Positions 47,145 to 57,670 are shown, counted from the stretch's first letter. The stretch: 64,000 nucleotides of DNA from Gentiana macrophylla (GCA_026214975.1 CM047806.1:3199822-3263821); one strand, 5' to 3'. Made by a program: numbers and translations. Notes: a model not told the origin generated them from the sequence alone.

Positions 47145-48465
47145 TATATATATATATATGATTTTAATAAGAAAATGATAAATAAGTATTTAGATATAAT
47201 TAAGATAATATTTTTATTTTCTTACCTATACATAAATAAGGGTACCGAAGTAAACAAAAATGATAATAAATTAATGATGTCTTGAAAACATATAATTTTT
47301 TATAAGTGTAATACTTTGCTATAAAAAGATGGGAGTAGGTGTATTGATTGAGCTAAAATCCACCCAACAAAAACAATTTATAAAGGACTAAAACCGTGTG
47401 GTAAACTAACTCTCTAACCGGCGTGTGCCAGACGGTCGATTGCTTTAGAATAATTACTGAGGAGTATGAGGTCGAACCCAAAGGAATCGTGTTTGCAAGT
47501 ACCAAAGTGAACGTGTTACTTAGTCTAGGTGATCAATCTTTTTAAAGTGCTTGTTTACTACAATGACACTAACGTGATATAAACTAACGAGTCTAAAGCT
47601 AGAAAAGAAGGAAAGAAGATTAACTACTAAGTTTAAGATAGATTAAGAGACATAGCCGAACCATGATCAAAATAGCTAGTTTCACCCCAAGGAATGACAA
47701 AACCGGGAGTGTGCAATAAACGAACGAACCCTTACATTCAATTTCACGGGCACGAACTCCTAATCCCGGTGCTAGGTTCTGAACAACTCTTCCCCAACAC
47801 CTTATGCCTAGTCAACTAACCTTCCCTAAGAAAGATTCATTCACAAGACATGTTATGCACGAGAGCCGTTTAAACGTTGAAAACGAGTAACCTCGCACTA
47901 GAATGCGATCCTAGAACCCTTTTCCCACACCCCTCTCTCTGAACAACTCTCAAGAGTGATGTGTGTGATTTTGACCTAGGTGATCAATCTAGCCCAAATC
48001 CGTTATAACAAGTTCTAAGACATGAAACAAGCAAGATATAACAATAAAAAGCACTACCCACTCCCAAGTTCATCACCCAAAGGGTGATTTCACCAAATTT
48101 CACATGATTCGACTATGTAGATGTCTAGCTACTCATTATACTAATCAAAACATGCATAAAACAGTAAATAAGAGCCATAACAAGTAAAAGAGAAGAGAAA
48201 TATACCATTAAATTGCAGAAATTGAGTTGAGATCCAAAAGTACAAAATAAAAAGTAATTAAAGGTGGTCTCTTAGTGTTTGGAATGAAAATCTAAGCTAA
48301 GAAATGGAAAGATTAAGCTAAGATGTTGTTGATTTACACTAAGAGAGAGTATTCTAAGCTATTACAAAATTCGAGCAATAAATGGGTAGAGTTTTGCTAA
48401 GAAAAGCTTGATATCCAAGAAAATGTCTAAGGGGTATTTATAGGTGAAGGAAAATCTGCGCAAAA
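47145..48465. other. Non-coding, repeat-like region
   Basis: AT-rich near 47145-47330, then less so. Text such as GAGGTCGAACCCAAAGGAAT looks like a dispersed retroelement leader or tail, but no LTR or domain could be placed. Confidence 0.35.
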
Positions 48466-48469
48466 TCGG

Positions 48470-48785
48470 TCCAAACGCAGCGCGTTTAAAGCGGTTGGAG
48501 CGCGTTTGGGATCTTCAAACACGCGCTTCGCTAATAAACGTGCGTTACACATAAATTCTGAGCAGGGACTTGACTGTTCTTCATCTGGAACGCGCGTTTG
48601 GGAAGGTTCAAACGCGCGTTTAGGATCTTGGAACGCGCGTTTGGGAAGGTTCCCAAACGTGCGTTTAGAGGGCTTCAACTCTGAATCAAATCTGAACTTC
48701 TGGAACGCGCGTCTGGGGATTCAAACGCACGTTTGGTGTATGGAACGTGTGTTTGGAGGGTTCAAACGCGCGTTTGAACCCCTGT
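48470..48785. repeat. Cluster of AAACGCGCGTTT palindromes
   Basis: About ten copies of the 12-base palindrome or close variants (AACGCGCGTTTGG, AAACGTGCGTTT, AAACGCACGTTT) in 300 bases, linked by TTGGGAAGGTTC and GGATCTTGG. Open frames on both strands (48427-48678 minus, 48506-48817 plus) follow from the repeat. The dense CG dinucleotides stand out from the AT-rich surroundings. Confidence 0.85.
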
Positions 48786-49263
48786 TTCCCCCAGTCTTCA
48801 CTTTTCTTCCTTTTTGACCCTCGTCTTGCCTCAATCATGCTTTTTCATCACAAATCGTCACCTTCCGGGTCCTCGAGACAGCAATACCCTTCACTACCAT
48901 AAACAACCACAAACATCCAAACAATTCCGGAGGGTAAAAGTGCTCGGGAATGGAGTTAATACCAACAAAAAGGGGTATGAATTCATCAAAGTAACGGATT
49001 CGCTCCTAAAAGTCTTGTATGTTCTCACGATATTACCCCGAAAATGGTCTACTTCACCCAAAATTGTGCTGAAAGTGTGGTAAACGGGGATGATTAATGC
49101 ACCGGAGTCACGTAAAGTTGACTCCCATCATGTATATCATTATATATTGATTACTTTCATTACAATAGAGAGTTGTGTCTGCCATTATAAGATGGGCAAA
49201 ACTTAAGACGCACCCAAGTAAGGCATTTATTATTTTTAGTGAGATAGATGTTTTGCGATCGGT
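48786..49263. other. Region between palindrome cluster and Mutator-like element
   Basis: No gene. GATTAATGCACCGGAGTC and TTCACCCAAAATTGTGCTGA look like dispersed non-coding repeat text and probably belong with 47340-48465, as one unclassified element. Confidence 0.35.
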
Positions 49264-49452
49264 TATAATATAGTGTTATTTGTTTATAAGAACGTGTTTT
49301 AGGACTTAATTAGGCACTTAGGACACCAAAAAAAGATCATTAATTATAAAGACAAATTAAATGTTATTGGACAAGATTACCCCTCCATTTTATCTCATTT
49401 TCATCCAGGAAAAATACGCTTCAACTTCTGCCGGAAAAGATGGAGGTTATCA

Positions 49453-49680
49453 ATGACCTCCGACGCCTCTGCTGCGACGGATTTTGTAGGTATTAGGTTC
49501 TCAATTGTTGTCGCCTTGAGATTGACGGAGAAGGAGTCTCCATTGTTGGAGCTTTGGAGTTATAAAATGGAGATAGAATTCATTCTTCGTGTCTCGATTC
49601 GATTTTCCGACAACGATCTAATAGAGCCTGAATATGGATTTTCCGATGAGGAATCACCGTCGGTCATTGGCTGCGATTGA
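49453..49680 (+). CDS. Unidentified open frame at the start of the Mutator-like element
   Basis: 75 codons, of ordinary coding composition (MTSDASAATDFVGIRFSI), just inside the left terminal repeat. No domain recognised. It may be part of a captured first exon; a chance frame is possible. Confidence 0.25.
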   Translation: MTSDASAATDFVGIRFSIVVALRLTEKESPLLELWSYKMEIEFILRVSIRFSDNDLIEPEYGFSDEESPSVIGCD

Positions 49681-50518
49681 CAATCCTCACCTTCTCACCC
49701 ACCATTCTCACCATCACTAAGAAGAAATTACGTGTTCATTCATACAGTGAATGAAGTTTGTTTCTAATCTGGCTGTTGCACAATTACATAGGAAAGACCT
49801 CCGTTTCGATTCCTGGGAAACAAGCCTTGCTAATGGAGTCTATTTTGGGAGGTTTTACAGTTTCCTGGGACATTAAGTTAAAAGGCAACAAATCAAAAGT
49901 TTTAGTAATTGTTTCAGGCAATACAAATCAAAAGTTTTAGTAATTGTTCTTGCTGATCCTTTTTTGTTGTCTTTTTGTTTTTTTTTTCCTTGAAAGACCT
50001 TCTTTGTGGTGTTTCCGTCCCAGAGCCTGCAGTTTCAGAACCACCTTTGAGTTCTTTAAAGTAATTTGGCTTCAATTTAGCTTTCTATAAATGAAAATCA
50101 TGTGTTTTCATCCTTTTTATTTTGTTTATGATTAGTACTATATTTTTAGTGTAATGAAAGCTTAAAACTAATCTGTAGAATTTATTTAGTTGGCTTTTGA
50201 AGGCTGAACTCTGCTGTAGATATGTTAATCTTGACAATTCAAACAGTTGGACATGAAGTAACTTTGAGAATATTAACTGCTTCTTCGTGGGAAATATTGG
50301 GCAACTTCAGAATCCCAAAAGCTCGTTTCTTTTTTAGTTTGTGCATTGGAATTGAATATTTTAGAAAATTATTAGCTAGAATGATTAGAATGCATTGGGA
50401 CATTACTTACTTGTTCTTGCTAATGTTGTCTAACATTTTGCCTTGCAAGCAGATTGTACAAGTTTGCTGAAAAATAAGCTAAATCTGGAACTTTCTAGGC
50501 TTTATATGTAGTTCATTC

Positions 50519-50716
50519 TTGCTAAGAGCTGTGAGACAAGCTTATCATAACGTTTGTCTTGCTTGTACAAAGAAGCATCATATATGTGCCAAATGTTTAC
50601 GTCGGGTGCTTTGGTATGATTATGAAAGGCTAGATTCTTGGCTTTCCATAAGCAAAAGTTGCTGTATTATGTGGTTTCTGGATTCGAAACAATGTTATTA
50701 CTATTTTCATTTTTAG
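50519..50716 (+). pseudogene. Probable captured exon of a DUF2039 (C9orf85-like) zinc-binding gene
   Basis: The text RAVRQAYHNVCLACTKKHH then ICAKC (about 50526-50598) has the spacing Cx2C ... Cx2C and the RAVRQAYHN core that I recall from plant DUF2039 / C9orf85-like proteins. The upstream part of that small protein is not seen. The frame enters from intron-like AT-rich sequence and runs off into non-matching residues, so only one exon seems captured. The match is from memory and needs a database search. Confidence 0.45.
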
Positions 50717-51004
50717 AAATGATGTTCGTATTTGGGCTACCTTTTCTTATCTGTTTTGCTTACCATTGTATAAGGTGTTATTTCATATGAAAAGACTCCT
50801 TGTTTTGCACATATTGAGCTGCAACATGAATTGTCTGTGGTAAAACAGTGTTTGCATTCTTTATCTATTCGCAAATTATTTTCAAGTGTATTCTGCTTTA
50901 ACAACATATATTTTGTCAATGAATTTTTGTTTTATCATATGCAGTTTTTTCTGGAAGATATTTTATTTTTTCCATTCTTTTTTTGAGTAATGATCCGAAC
51001 ACAA

Positions 51005-51185
51005 CTGTTGTGATGTCACTGCATAAAATGTTGATGTCACTGCATAAAATGTTGATGTCACTGCATCTGATTGCCGATGTCACTGCATAAATTGTTGATG
51101 TCACGCATATATTATTGCCGATGTCACTGCATAAATTGTTGATATCACTGCACATATGATTGCCGATGTCACTGCATAAAAATGT
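51005..51185. repeat. Minisatellite block 1: GATGTCACTGCATAAA
   Basis: About eight tandem copies of TTGATGTCACTGCATAAAATG-like units of about 20-24 bases (the linker varies between AAAATGTT, CTGATTGCC and AAATTGTT). The block is followed by AATTAAGGTGAAAGATTTATG, also found after block 2. Confidence 0.9.
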
Positions 51186-51774
51186 GAATTAAGGTGAAAG
51201 ATTTATGTTGATCGTATTTTATGATTCACTTTTGTTGTAGTCTATTAGGGATATGTGTTTGTGGATTATCATATACATTGTAATTTATTATTATGGTTTG
51301 AAGAAATACAGAATTGGTGAATGGTGATAGATGTAGCTGTTCAACTTTGGTTTTGTCTTTGGGTATTAAAAGCTGGCCTCGTCATTTCAGCGTTATCTGT
51401 GTTTGTTTGTCTATGGTTCCCAACACTTAATATTGGTCTCTCTCTTTCTTTTTTTGGCATCTCATATTGCTATCTGCTATTATCTCGTTGGAAGGCAGCT
51501 TTAATCCATAAGTTTCTTGTCAATGTGCAGTCATAACATATTTGCGTTTTCTTACCCATAGGGAACAATTGAGAACATATTTTTGTTTAAAAAGCTTGCT
51601 AGATAAAGAGTTTAGGTTCATCAAAATCCTTCATGATTGTTTGTCTAAATGGATTTTATATTAAAACAAGATATATCACGGAAGCCCAAGCCCCCTTCAT
51701 ATCACCTTGAAACAAAGAAAGAAAAACTATACGTTGATGGTGGGTTTGTGTATGGTTTGGAATAAAATTGATGC

Positions 51775-52180
51775 GGTGATATTGATGTCACTGCATTTAC
51801 AGTTAGAGAATTGGTGAAGTGACATCGATGTCACTGCATATGTCACTGCTTATACAATTTACAAAGTTTTTGTTTTTTGCAATTTGGGTGTTGATGTCAC
51901 TACAAATACAATTTCATACAAAAATTGGTAACTTTGTAAAATAAGTGTAATGTCATTCATATTAGGGTGTAATCGATCCGAGTCGAGTCGATACTCCCTA
52001 AGCTCGAGCTTGAATCGACTAAAAAAGTTCGGGCTCGATTGAGCCATAAAAAGGCAACATCAAACTCGACTGGCTAAGGGCACTCCCAGCATATACAATT
52101 GATGCAGTGATATCAATGTCACTGCATATACAATTTGATACAATTTTTTGAAACCTGCTGAGTATTTTTCTGAATTAATA
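51775..52180. repeat. Scattered single copies of the GATGTCACTGCAT unit
   Basis: Isolated or paired units at about 51781, 51824, 51890 and 52110 in AT-rich sequence between blocks 1 and 2. Confidence 0.75.
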
Positions 52181-52189
52181 CATCACTGC

Positions 52190-52500
52190 ATTTGCTGAAT
52201 CTGAAACTTAAACTTTTGTGTATTAGTTGATGTCACTGCATAAAATGCCGATGTCACTGCATAAAATGTTGATGTCACTGCATAAAATGCCAATGAAATG
52301 TTGATGTCACTGCATAAAATGCCGATGTCACTGCATAAATTGCCGATGTCACTGCATAAAATGTTGATGTCACTGCATATCTGATTGCCGATGTCACTGC
52401 ATAAATTGTTGATGTCACGCATATATGATTGCCGATGTCACTGCATAAAATGTTGATATCTCTGCATATATGATTGTCGATGTCACTGCATAAAAATATG
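52190..52500. repeat. Minisatellite block 2: GATGTCACTGCATAAA
   Basis: About 12 units of the same repeat, with the same linkers and the same flanking text on its right (AATTAAGGTGAAAGATTTATG) as block 1. Blocks 1 and 2 are therefore copies of one segment. Confidence 0.9.
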
Positions 52501-52619
52501 AATTAAGGTGAAAGATTTATGTTGATCGTAGTTTTATATCAAAAGATATAGCCATTTAAAGTCGATTTTATGAAGAAAAAAAATCGATTTTATGAAATTA
52601 AGTCGGAAAAATATCAAAT

Positions 52620-53060
52620 GTCATCACGATGTTGCTTCATCAAATGCCACTGCATCCCGGTGATCATCGCATCTCCGATGGTACATGCATCGCGTGTCTC
52701 GCATCGGGAGGCCACTTCATCGCGGTGTTCTACATCGGTGGGTGGCCTTTGATCGCGGTGTCACTTCATCGCGATGTCTCTGCATATATGATTGCCGATG
52801 TAACTACATAAATTGTTGATGTCATTCATACATGATTGCTGATGTCACTGCATAAAATATTGATGTCACTGCATATCTGATTGCCGATGTCACTGCATAA
52901 ATTGTTGTTGTCACGCATGTATGATTGCCGATGTCACTGTATATATGATTGTCGATGTCAATGCATCGCGGTGGTCAATGCATCGCGGTTGTTAGTGCAT
53001 CGCCGTGTCTCTGTATCGAGGATTCGAGGTGATCAATGCATCGCGATGGTCACTACATCG
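52620..53060. repeat. Minisatellite block 3, changing into a CATCGCGGTG repeat
   Basis: Further GATGTCACTGCATA units (52780-52960) are flanked on both sides by units of TGCATCGCGGTGGTCA type (52625-52775 and 52970-53065). The two repeats share the frame GATGTC/GGTGTC-ACT-(G/T)CAT, so the CG-rich form may derive from the AT-rich one or the reverse. Confidence 0.8.
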
Positions 53061-53369
53061 CGGTGGTAAAAATAAAAAAAAAATAAAAAATCTAAGCGCC
53101 TGAATTTGAAAAGAAAAAAAAAGAAAAGAAAGTAAGCAAAACACAACAGCAACATTGTTTCTAAATTAAATAAAAAAATTAAATAAACTTTCAAAGATAT
53201 AGCAAATTGCCCGCCGCTTTTTTTTTTTTTTTCTTCTTCCCTCTTCATTAAGGGTATTTGGGTCTATCTACCTAATTTTTGTCCTTATAACTAAGTGTTT
53301 GTTTTGGACGTCCTTTTTGCCTAATTAAGTTCAAAATGCGTCCTTTTCAATAATTGTCCCTATAATATA

Positions 53370-53716
53370 TTCGATTCCGTTTGGTTTGGTTTGATTCGAT
53401 CTTCATATATTCAATTTGATTATTTTATGCGTCACTTTACAATATACAATGACCACAACACATTTTTATAGTGTAATCAAGTTTTATGTAAATTAATATT
53501 ATGGTAAAAATTTTCATAGATACAATAGCACAAGTAGTGTATCTTTAATGGCACCCTAACCACAATTATAAAAGACTATCCATCAACTAGTCGGAGATAC
53601 TCGTTAAAGCGTTGCATTGAAGGAGTGTGTGTTTAAATGCTACTCTATTAAGAGTGTCTCCAAAATGTTCTTATTCTTAATGGATCCTTTGAAGAAGCGG
53701 TGACGTATATCATGCT
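53370..53716. other. Sequence between the Mutator-like element and gene D
   Basis: AT-rich 3' flank of pseudogene D; no feature recognised. Confidence 0.4.
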
Positions 53717-54630
53717 TTAAACCTTTATAACGTCAAGATAAGACTTGCCATCAAGTTCTCGGGCATAAAATCCCTTGAGATAATCTACAACTCTGATTCG
53801 CTTGAATTTTGGTGGATCTTGAGTAATAAGGCTCGGAGCTGGTCCGAAATCACCCTCTAGATTTGGAAGATGAAAAGTTGCAATGGAAATTCTTTCCTTG
53901 TCATAATTCACAGTTGCTCGATGCTCCACACTCTTGTAAATTCCATTTGTCACAATCTACGTTCGTCATAATCAACAAAATTTAGACAATAGACAACATG
54001 CATATATAGGCATGATACTTCATGCTATATGATGATTGATGGAGGTAACACATAAAATTAGTAAAAGCTTCATTTGTTTACCTCTAAGATGTCACCCACA
54101 TTGACGATGAAAGCATTTAGGAAGTGGTATTACAGGGACCCAAACTCCATCCTTCCGGACTTGCAGTCCTTCTACTTCACTAACTTGAAGTAGAATAGTG
54201 AGCCCGACCGGATCAGAGTGAGCGGACAAACCAATGACAAGTTCAGGTTGAGGGCATGGTGGATAATGACTCATCCTCATAGACTGCATTCGTCCTCAAA
54301 AAGGCTAGTCGTGTCTTTAAGCTCCATTCCCGAAGCTCTAGCCATTAGGCTGAGGATCTTCATTGCAAGGCTATTCACTTCGTTGGAGTACACCTCGAGA
54401 GCTTCCCTGAATGAAAGAATAAGCTTGGGAAACAAATGCGGCTTTCTTAAATACGCAGGTTGAGCTACTAAATAAAACATGTCTCCCCAATCAAGCTTTT
54501 GTTCCTCCGATACAACGAAGATCTGCCCGAACCCCTCCACGTCGTCGTCTTCTTGCCTGAATTTTTCTTTCTCCTCCTTTGACATATGGAAAAACGCTTC
54601 AATCTCCTTTTTCACTTTCTCTACCATGGA

Positions 54631-54800
54631 CAGTTGGCGGCCTGACTACATATATATAAGCACACGTGTGCAATCGCTTCTTAATCGAAAAAAACACACT
54701 AAAAGTTGTACGATACATATAGTTTGCCCCCACTTAAATTTTTTATTTGTCTTTAAAAATTTTATTGCCCCCCTTACATGAGATCCTGCGTCCGTCCCTG
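54631..54800. mobile_element. hAT-like MITE inside exon 2 of pseudogene D
   Basis: 170 bp. The ends CAGTTGGCGGCC and GCGTCCGTCCCTG pair as imperfect inverted repeats. The flanks ACCATGGA and ATCACGGA match at six of eight positions and differ only by C/T changes, as expected of an old 8-bp duplication. Removing the element and one flank restores the exon 2 codon pattern of the sister genes. Confidence 0.7.
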
Positions 54801-55186
54801 ATCACGGATGTACTCACCCCATGATTAACTATCTGTGACAATATTTTCTCAATATGGTTATAATCAATGAAAAGTTTTATCGTCATCATAATATATAATT
54901 GATAGGTTTGTAGGATAAATTTCACATCATCTATTAGTTTCAATTTGGCCTTTGGATTCTAGTACAACTGTACAAATAAGGCCATTACCTTTTCTTTCTT
55001 TTTTTGTGTATTAAATGTACAATTAAGGTAGATCACTTAAAATATATAGATGTCGTCCATATTCCATGCAATGTTTGTGTTTTTGTTATTTGGGCTTTAT
55101 AAAAGTTTTTTGTATTCTCCATTGATATTATTGGACATTCCAACCTGGTAAAAAATTATAATTGGTAAGAAAAGGTTGTACATATA

Positions 55187-55370
55187 TATAGAGAAAAGTT
55201 ATGGTGTGAGAGTGATTTTAGAGTGATACCAAGTGGAGGGTTGTGATTAATTCTCACACACCCTTTCACATATAGTAGATGTGTATAGGTGTGACATTTA
55301 TTAATCACAACCCTCCACTTGGTATCACTCTAAAATCACTCCGCCATCATAACTTTTCTCATATATAGGG
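55187..55370. mobile_element. Hairpin MITE in intron 1 of pseudogene D
   Basis: Arms of about 65 bases pair almost perfectly (GAGAAAAGTTATGG, AGTGATTTTAGAGTGATACC and CAAGTGGAGGGTTGTGATTA with their complements), with a loop of about 50 bases. It belongs to the same family as the outer layer at 13047-17704. A transcript would fold into a long hairpin. Confidence 0.88.
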
Positions 55371-55800
55371 ACATGATATGGTGGGGTGCATGACCCAGCA
55401 TGATAGGGATGGGATATGTACTCAAATTTCCGGATGAAATTATTAATTAATATACCTTCTTATAATATTAAAATTGTGTATGTATATACATATGTGAAAT
55501 CGATCACTAATTCTTATATGTTTATCCAAATTTTAAAATAAAATAAAGTATTTGACAAATTTTGAACGTGCATCCTAAAATTCTTGCGGCCGCTCTAAAT
55601 TCCACTATAGTCATATTATGTAGTTCTCTTCCGATCCATGCAAGTCAGTTTGATCAAACCAAATAAGTAATTTTGCATGGTGTGTTCTTCTCGTTTTTTT
55701 TTCCCCTCCTCTCATTAATTGATTTCTTATTATTGTCGCTAAGGCCTATATCAAGAAGTTCGGTTTCCAAAAAATATATAATTAAATAAACCTTCAAGCA
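55371..55800. other. Intron 1 of pseudogene D, unremarkable
   Basis: AT-rich, no element or gene recognised. Confidence 0.4.
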
Positions 55801-55802
55801 GC

Positions 55803-55905
55803 TGATGAGGCCTAGCTCAACTAGTTATAGCTTAGGTCCTGAGACCTCCTGAGGTTCAAATCCCTCTGAAGTAATTTGTCTTCCAGCCTAGTTTTCCTCT
55901 TTAAT
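55803..55905 (+). mobile_element. tRNA-derived SINE
   Basis: CCTAGCTCAACTAGTTA (A box) and GAGGTTCAAATCCC (B box) lie about 33 bases apart, followed by a non-tRNA body. No cloverleaf forms, so it is not a tRNA gene. Confidence 0.65.
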
Positions 55906-56364
55906 AATTTGTAAATGGTTATAGTTTCTTCCTTAATTTCAAGTGTAATAAAAAAAACCTTCAATCAGATATTAAATGAACTAGTATTTCTATCAGCAGA
56001 ACAGAAACTAATCAACCTATTAAGTTTACCTGGAAAAAACCCCATTCTTTGCAAGCAGAATGCAATTTTTCCAGCTCCAAGTTCATCAGATCATCCTCAG
56101 AAGAAATCAGCTTCTGCAAGTCTATAACCGGAATTTCTTTTGCAGATAAAGAAGAATTTAGTATTGGAAGATTATCGTTATCATCAACACGAACGTAACG
56201 CGGTGGAACCGATGATAAATTCTGATTAGCCAACTCATGAACTGAAGGCACTTTCAAAGAGCTTCCTAATTTTCTCAAGCTTGATTCCATGGTGCTTTTA
56301 TTAATTTCTTGAGTTCTCAGATTTTAGATAGATGGTATGATCGTTTTAAGAGAAATGTTGCTAT

Positions 56365-56373
56365 CTTTATATA
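56365..56373 (-). promoter_or_regulatory. Possible TATA box of pseudogene D
   Basis: TATATAAAG about 80 bases before the ATG of exon 1, in a region similar to the 5' flanks of A and C (TTTCTTGAGTT and TGATCGTTTT words). The promoter may still work even though the gene is dead. Confidence 0.4.
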
Positions 56374-56601
56374 GATGAAATTCAGACTGATGGAATACCA
56401 CGTACCCACATGCCTATGATTTTTTTGACTCATAACAAAGATGTTTCTCCAAGTCCGGATTATCTGGTGTGAAAATCTTGCTATCAAACTTACCAGAGGC
56501 ATGCGGCGTCAGAAATTTAGTTCACCGGAGTTCGTAAATCTTTTTAAATTAAATATTTTTTTTATACGGGTTTCGAAATATTTTTCTATAATTAAAATAT
56601 A

Positions 56602-56877
56602 CTACCTACGTCCCATAAAAAGTGTCCACATTTTGCTTGACACATAAATTAAGAAATCAATTAATGTGTAGTAATTTAAGTGCTAGTGGACATATATACC
56701 CCTATCATATAATAAATGCTTCTATTGGAATGTGAAATGAATATACAAACATTAAATGTAAACATAAGGGTATGTGTGGAAAAAATGCATTAAATGCTGT
56801 ATTGGTTTTGTAAATGGACACTTTTTATGGGACAACTAATTTTCAAAATGTGGACACTTTTTATGGGACGGAGGTAG
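56602..56877. mobile_element. Stowaway-like MITE
   Basis: 276 bp, ends CTACCTACGTCCCATAAAA and TTTTATGGGACGGAGGTAG, flanked by TA on both sides (56600-56601 and 56878-56879). The longer arms read AAGTGTCCACATTTTG and its complement. Confidence 0.85.
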
Positions 56878-56984
56878 TACTCCGTTTTTTTATTTTTAGC
56901 ATGGTCTGCGAACCCCATTTGGTATAGTGTGCCATTCGCCTATGTGGGTTGGGGATCGAGAACAACATCTAATCTAAAATATTA

Positions 56985-57670
56985 GAAGGGGAATGGGGGA
57001 AGGACAAAAACATTTCAGCAATCGACAGTTTTTTAAAACTTTTACATAAAGGACAAAACTATTTTTTTATTTTCCGGCGCTTATTTAAAAATAAAAATAA
57101 AAACAACAACAACAACCACACTTTCTCTCTTATCTATCTTTTTTAAACACTCATATCTTTCAATTTATAATTCCAAATTTGAAAATTCTTTTCACCATAT
57201 TTTTTATTTTTTCATGCTCTTTATTTTGAAACCATGGCCACATTCAACATATTACGACGTGATTTCAGAAAATCCTCTGTCGAAATTCACTATTGTTCGA
57301 AATTAACTGTCGATATTCACTGGTTTTTGGGATTCACTAGGAAAATTCACTGAGTGAATTTCGACAGTGAATCTTATAAAAAACGATGTAATTATATCGA
57401 ACCAAATCTCAAAACGAAAAGCATCAAACTATAAAAAATTTAATGAAATTTTTATCGCGTTTGGATCTCAAGATCAAAAGATATGGGCGTTTGAAAAAGG
57501 AAAAAAATCTCAGCTGGAACAGGGAAACAGGCGCGCGAATTTTTTTTTCTTTCTTTGTCTTCTGGGTATAAAAACTATATAAGTTGTCCTCCTCCCAATA
57601 CAAAATATGTGGTTGTCATGTTACTTAAAAATATTTTAAAAGTTATCATTATCCCTAATTTTCTATATTT
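56985..57670. mobile_element. Copy of the GTGAATTTCGACAG repeat family
   Basis: It starts AGGGGAATGGGGGAAGGACA and ends TATCATTATCCCTAATTTTC, related to the Mutator-type MITE ends at 13114 and 32843. It shares CGAACCAAATCTCAAAACGA and TTTTATCGCGTTTGG with the copies at 41151, 43690 and 44265. Confidence 0.6.

Larger units (their letters stand above)
49273..53360. mobile_element. Mutator-like element, 4.1 kb, likely Pack-MULE
   Basis: The 9-bp flank TATAATATA is repeated exactly at 49264-49272 and 53361-53369. The ends are long diverged inverted repeats of roughly 110-130 bp. Left GTGTTATTTGTTTATAAGAACG and GGACTTAATTAGGCAC pair with right (reverse complement) GGGACAATTATTGAAAAGGACG-type text and GAACTTAATTAGGCAAAA. 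No transposase is visible. The interior holds gene-like sequence (49440-50720) including a probable captured exon, and minisatellite arrays (51005-51180, 52190-53050). A 9-bp duplication with long ends and captured host sequence fits a Pack-MULE. Confidence 0.82.
53717..56290 (-). pseudogene. Broken 2OGD copy (pseudogene D)
   Basis: Exon 1 (56030-56290, 87 codons, intact, donor CAG/GTAAAC) and exon 4 (53717-53956, one codon short but open) look normal. Exon 2 (54407-54832) is split by a 170-bp hAT-like insertion at 54631-54800. Exon 3 (54082-54406) follows exon 2 directly: the junction reads TTCAG/GGAAGC, so intron 2 is missing with base precision. Exon 3 lacks one base near 54290 and has one extra T near 54117; the two shifts cancel in length but put the NYPPCPQP and HSD region out of frame. 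An exon 1 change (LHSACKEW for LHFACKEW) is also seen. It cannot encode a working dioxygenase. It lies in the same orientation as A-C. Confidence 0.92.

Noticed and set aside
51005..53060. Regular repeats resembling a CRISPR array
   Set aside because: Plant nuclear context, spacers are not unique and often as short as the linker, unit length drifts, no cas genes; this is a minisatellite.
55803..55905. tRNA gene
   Set aside because: A and B boxes are present, but no acceptor stem or anticodon arm can be formed; a SINE fits better. The same holds for 44821-44910 and 30150-30230.
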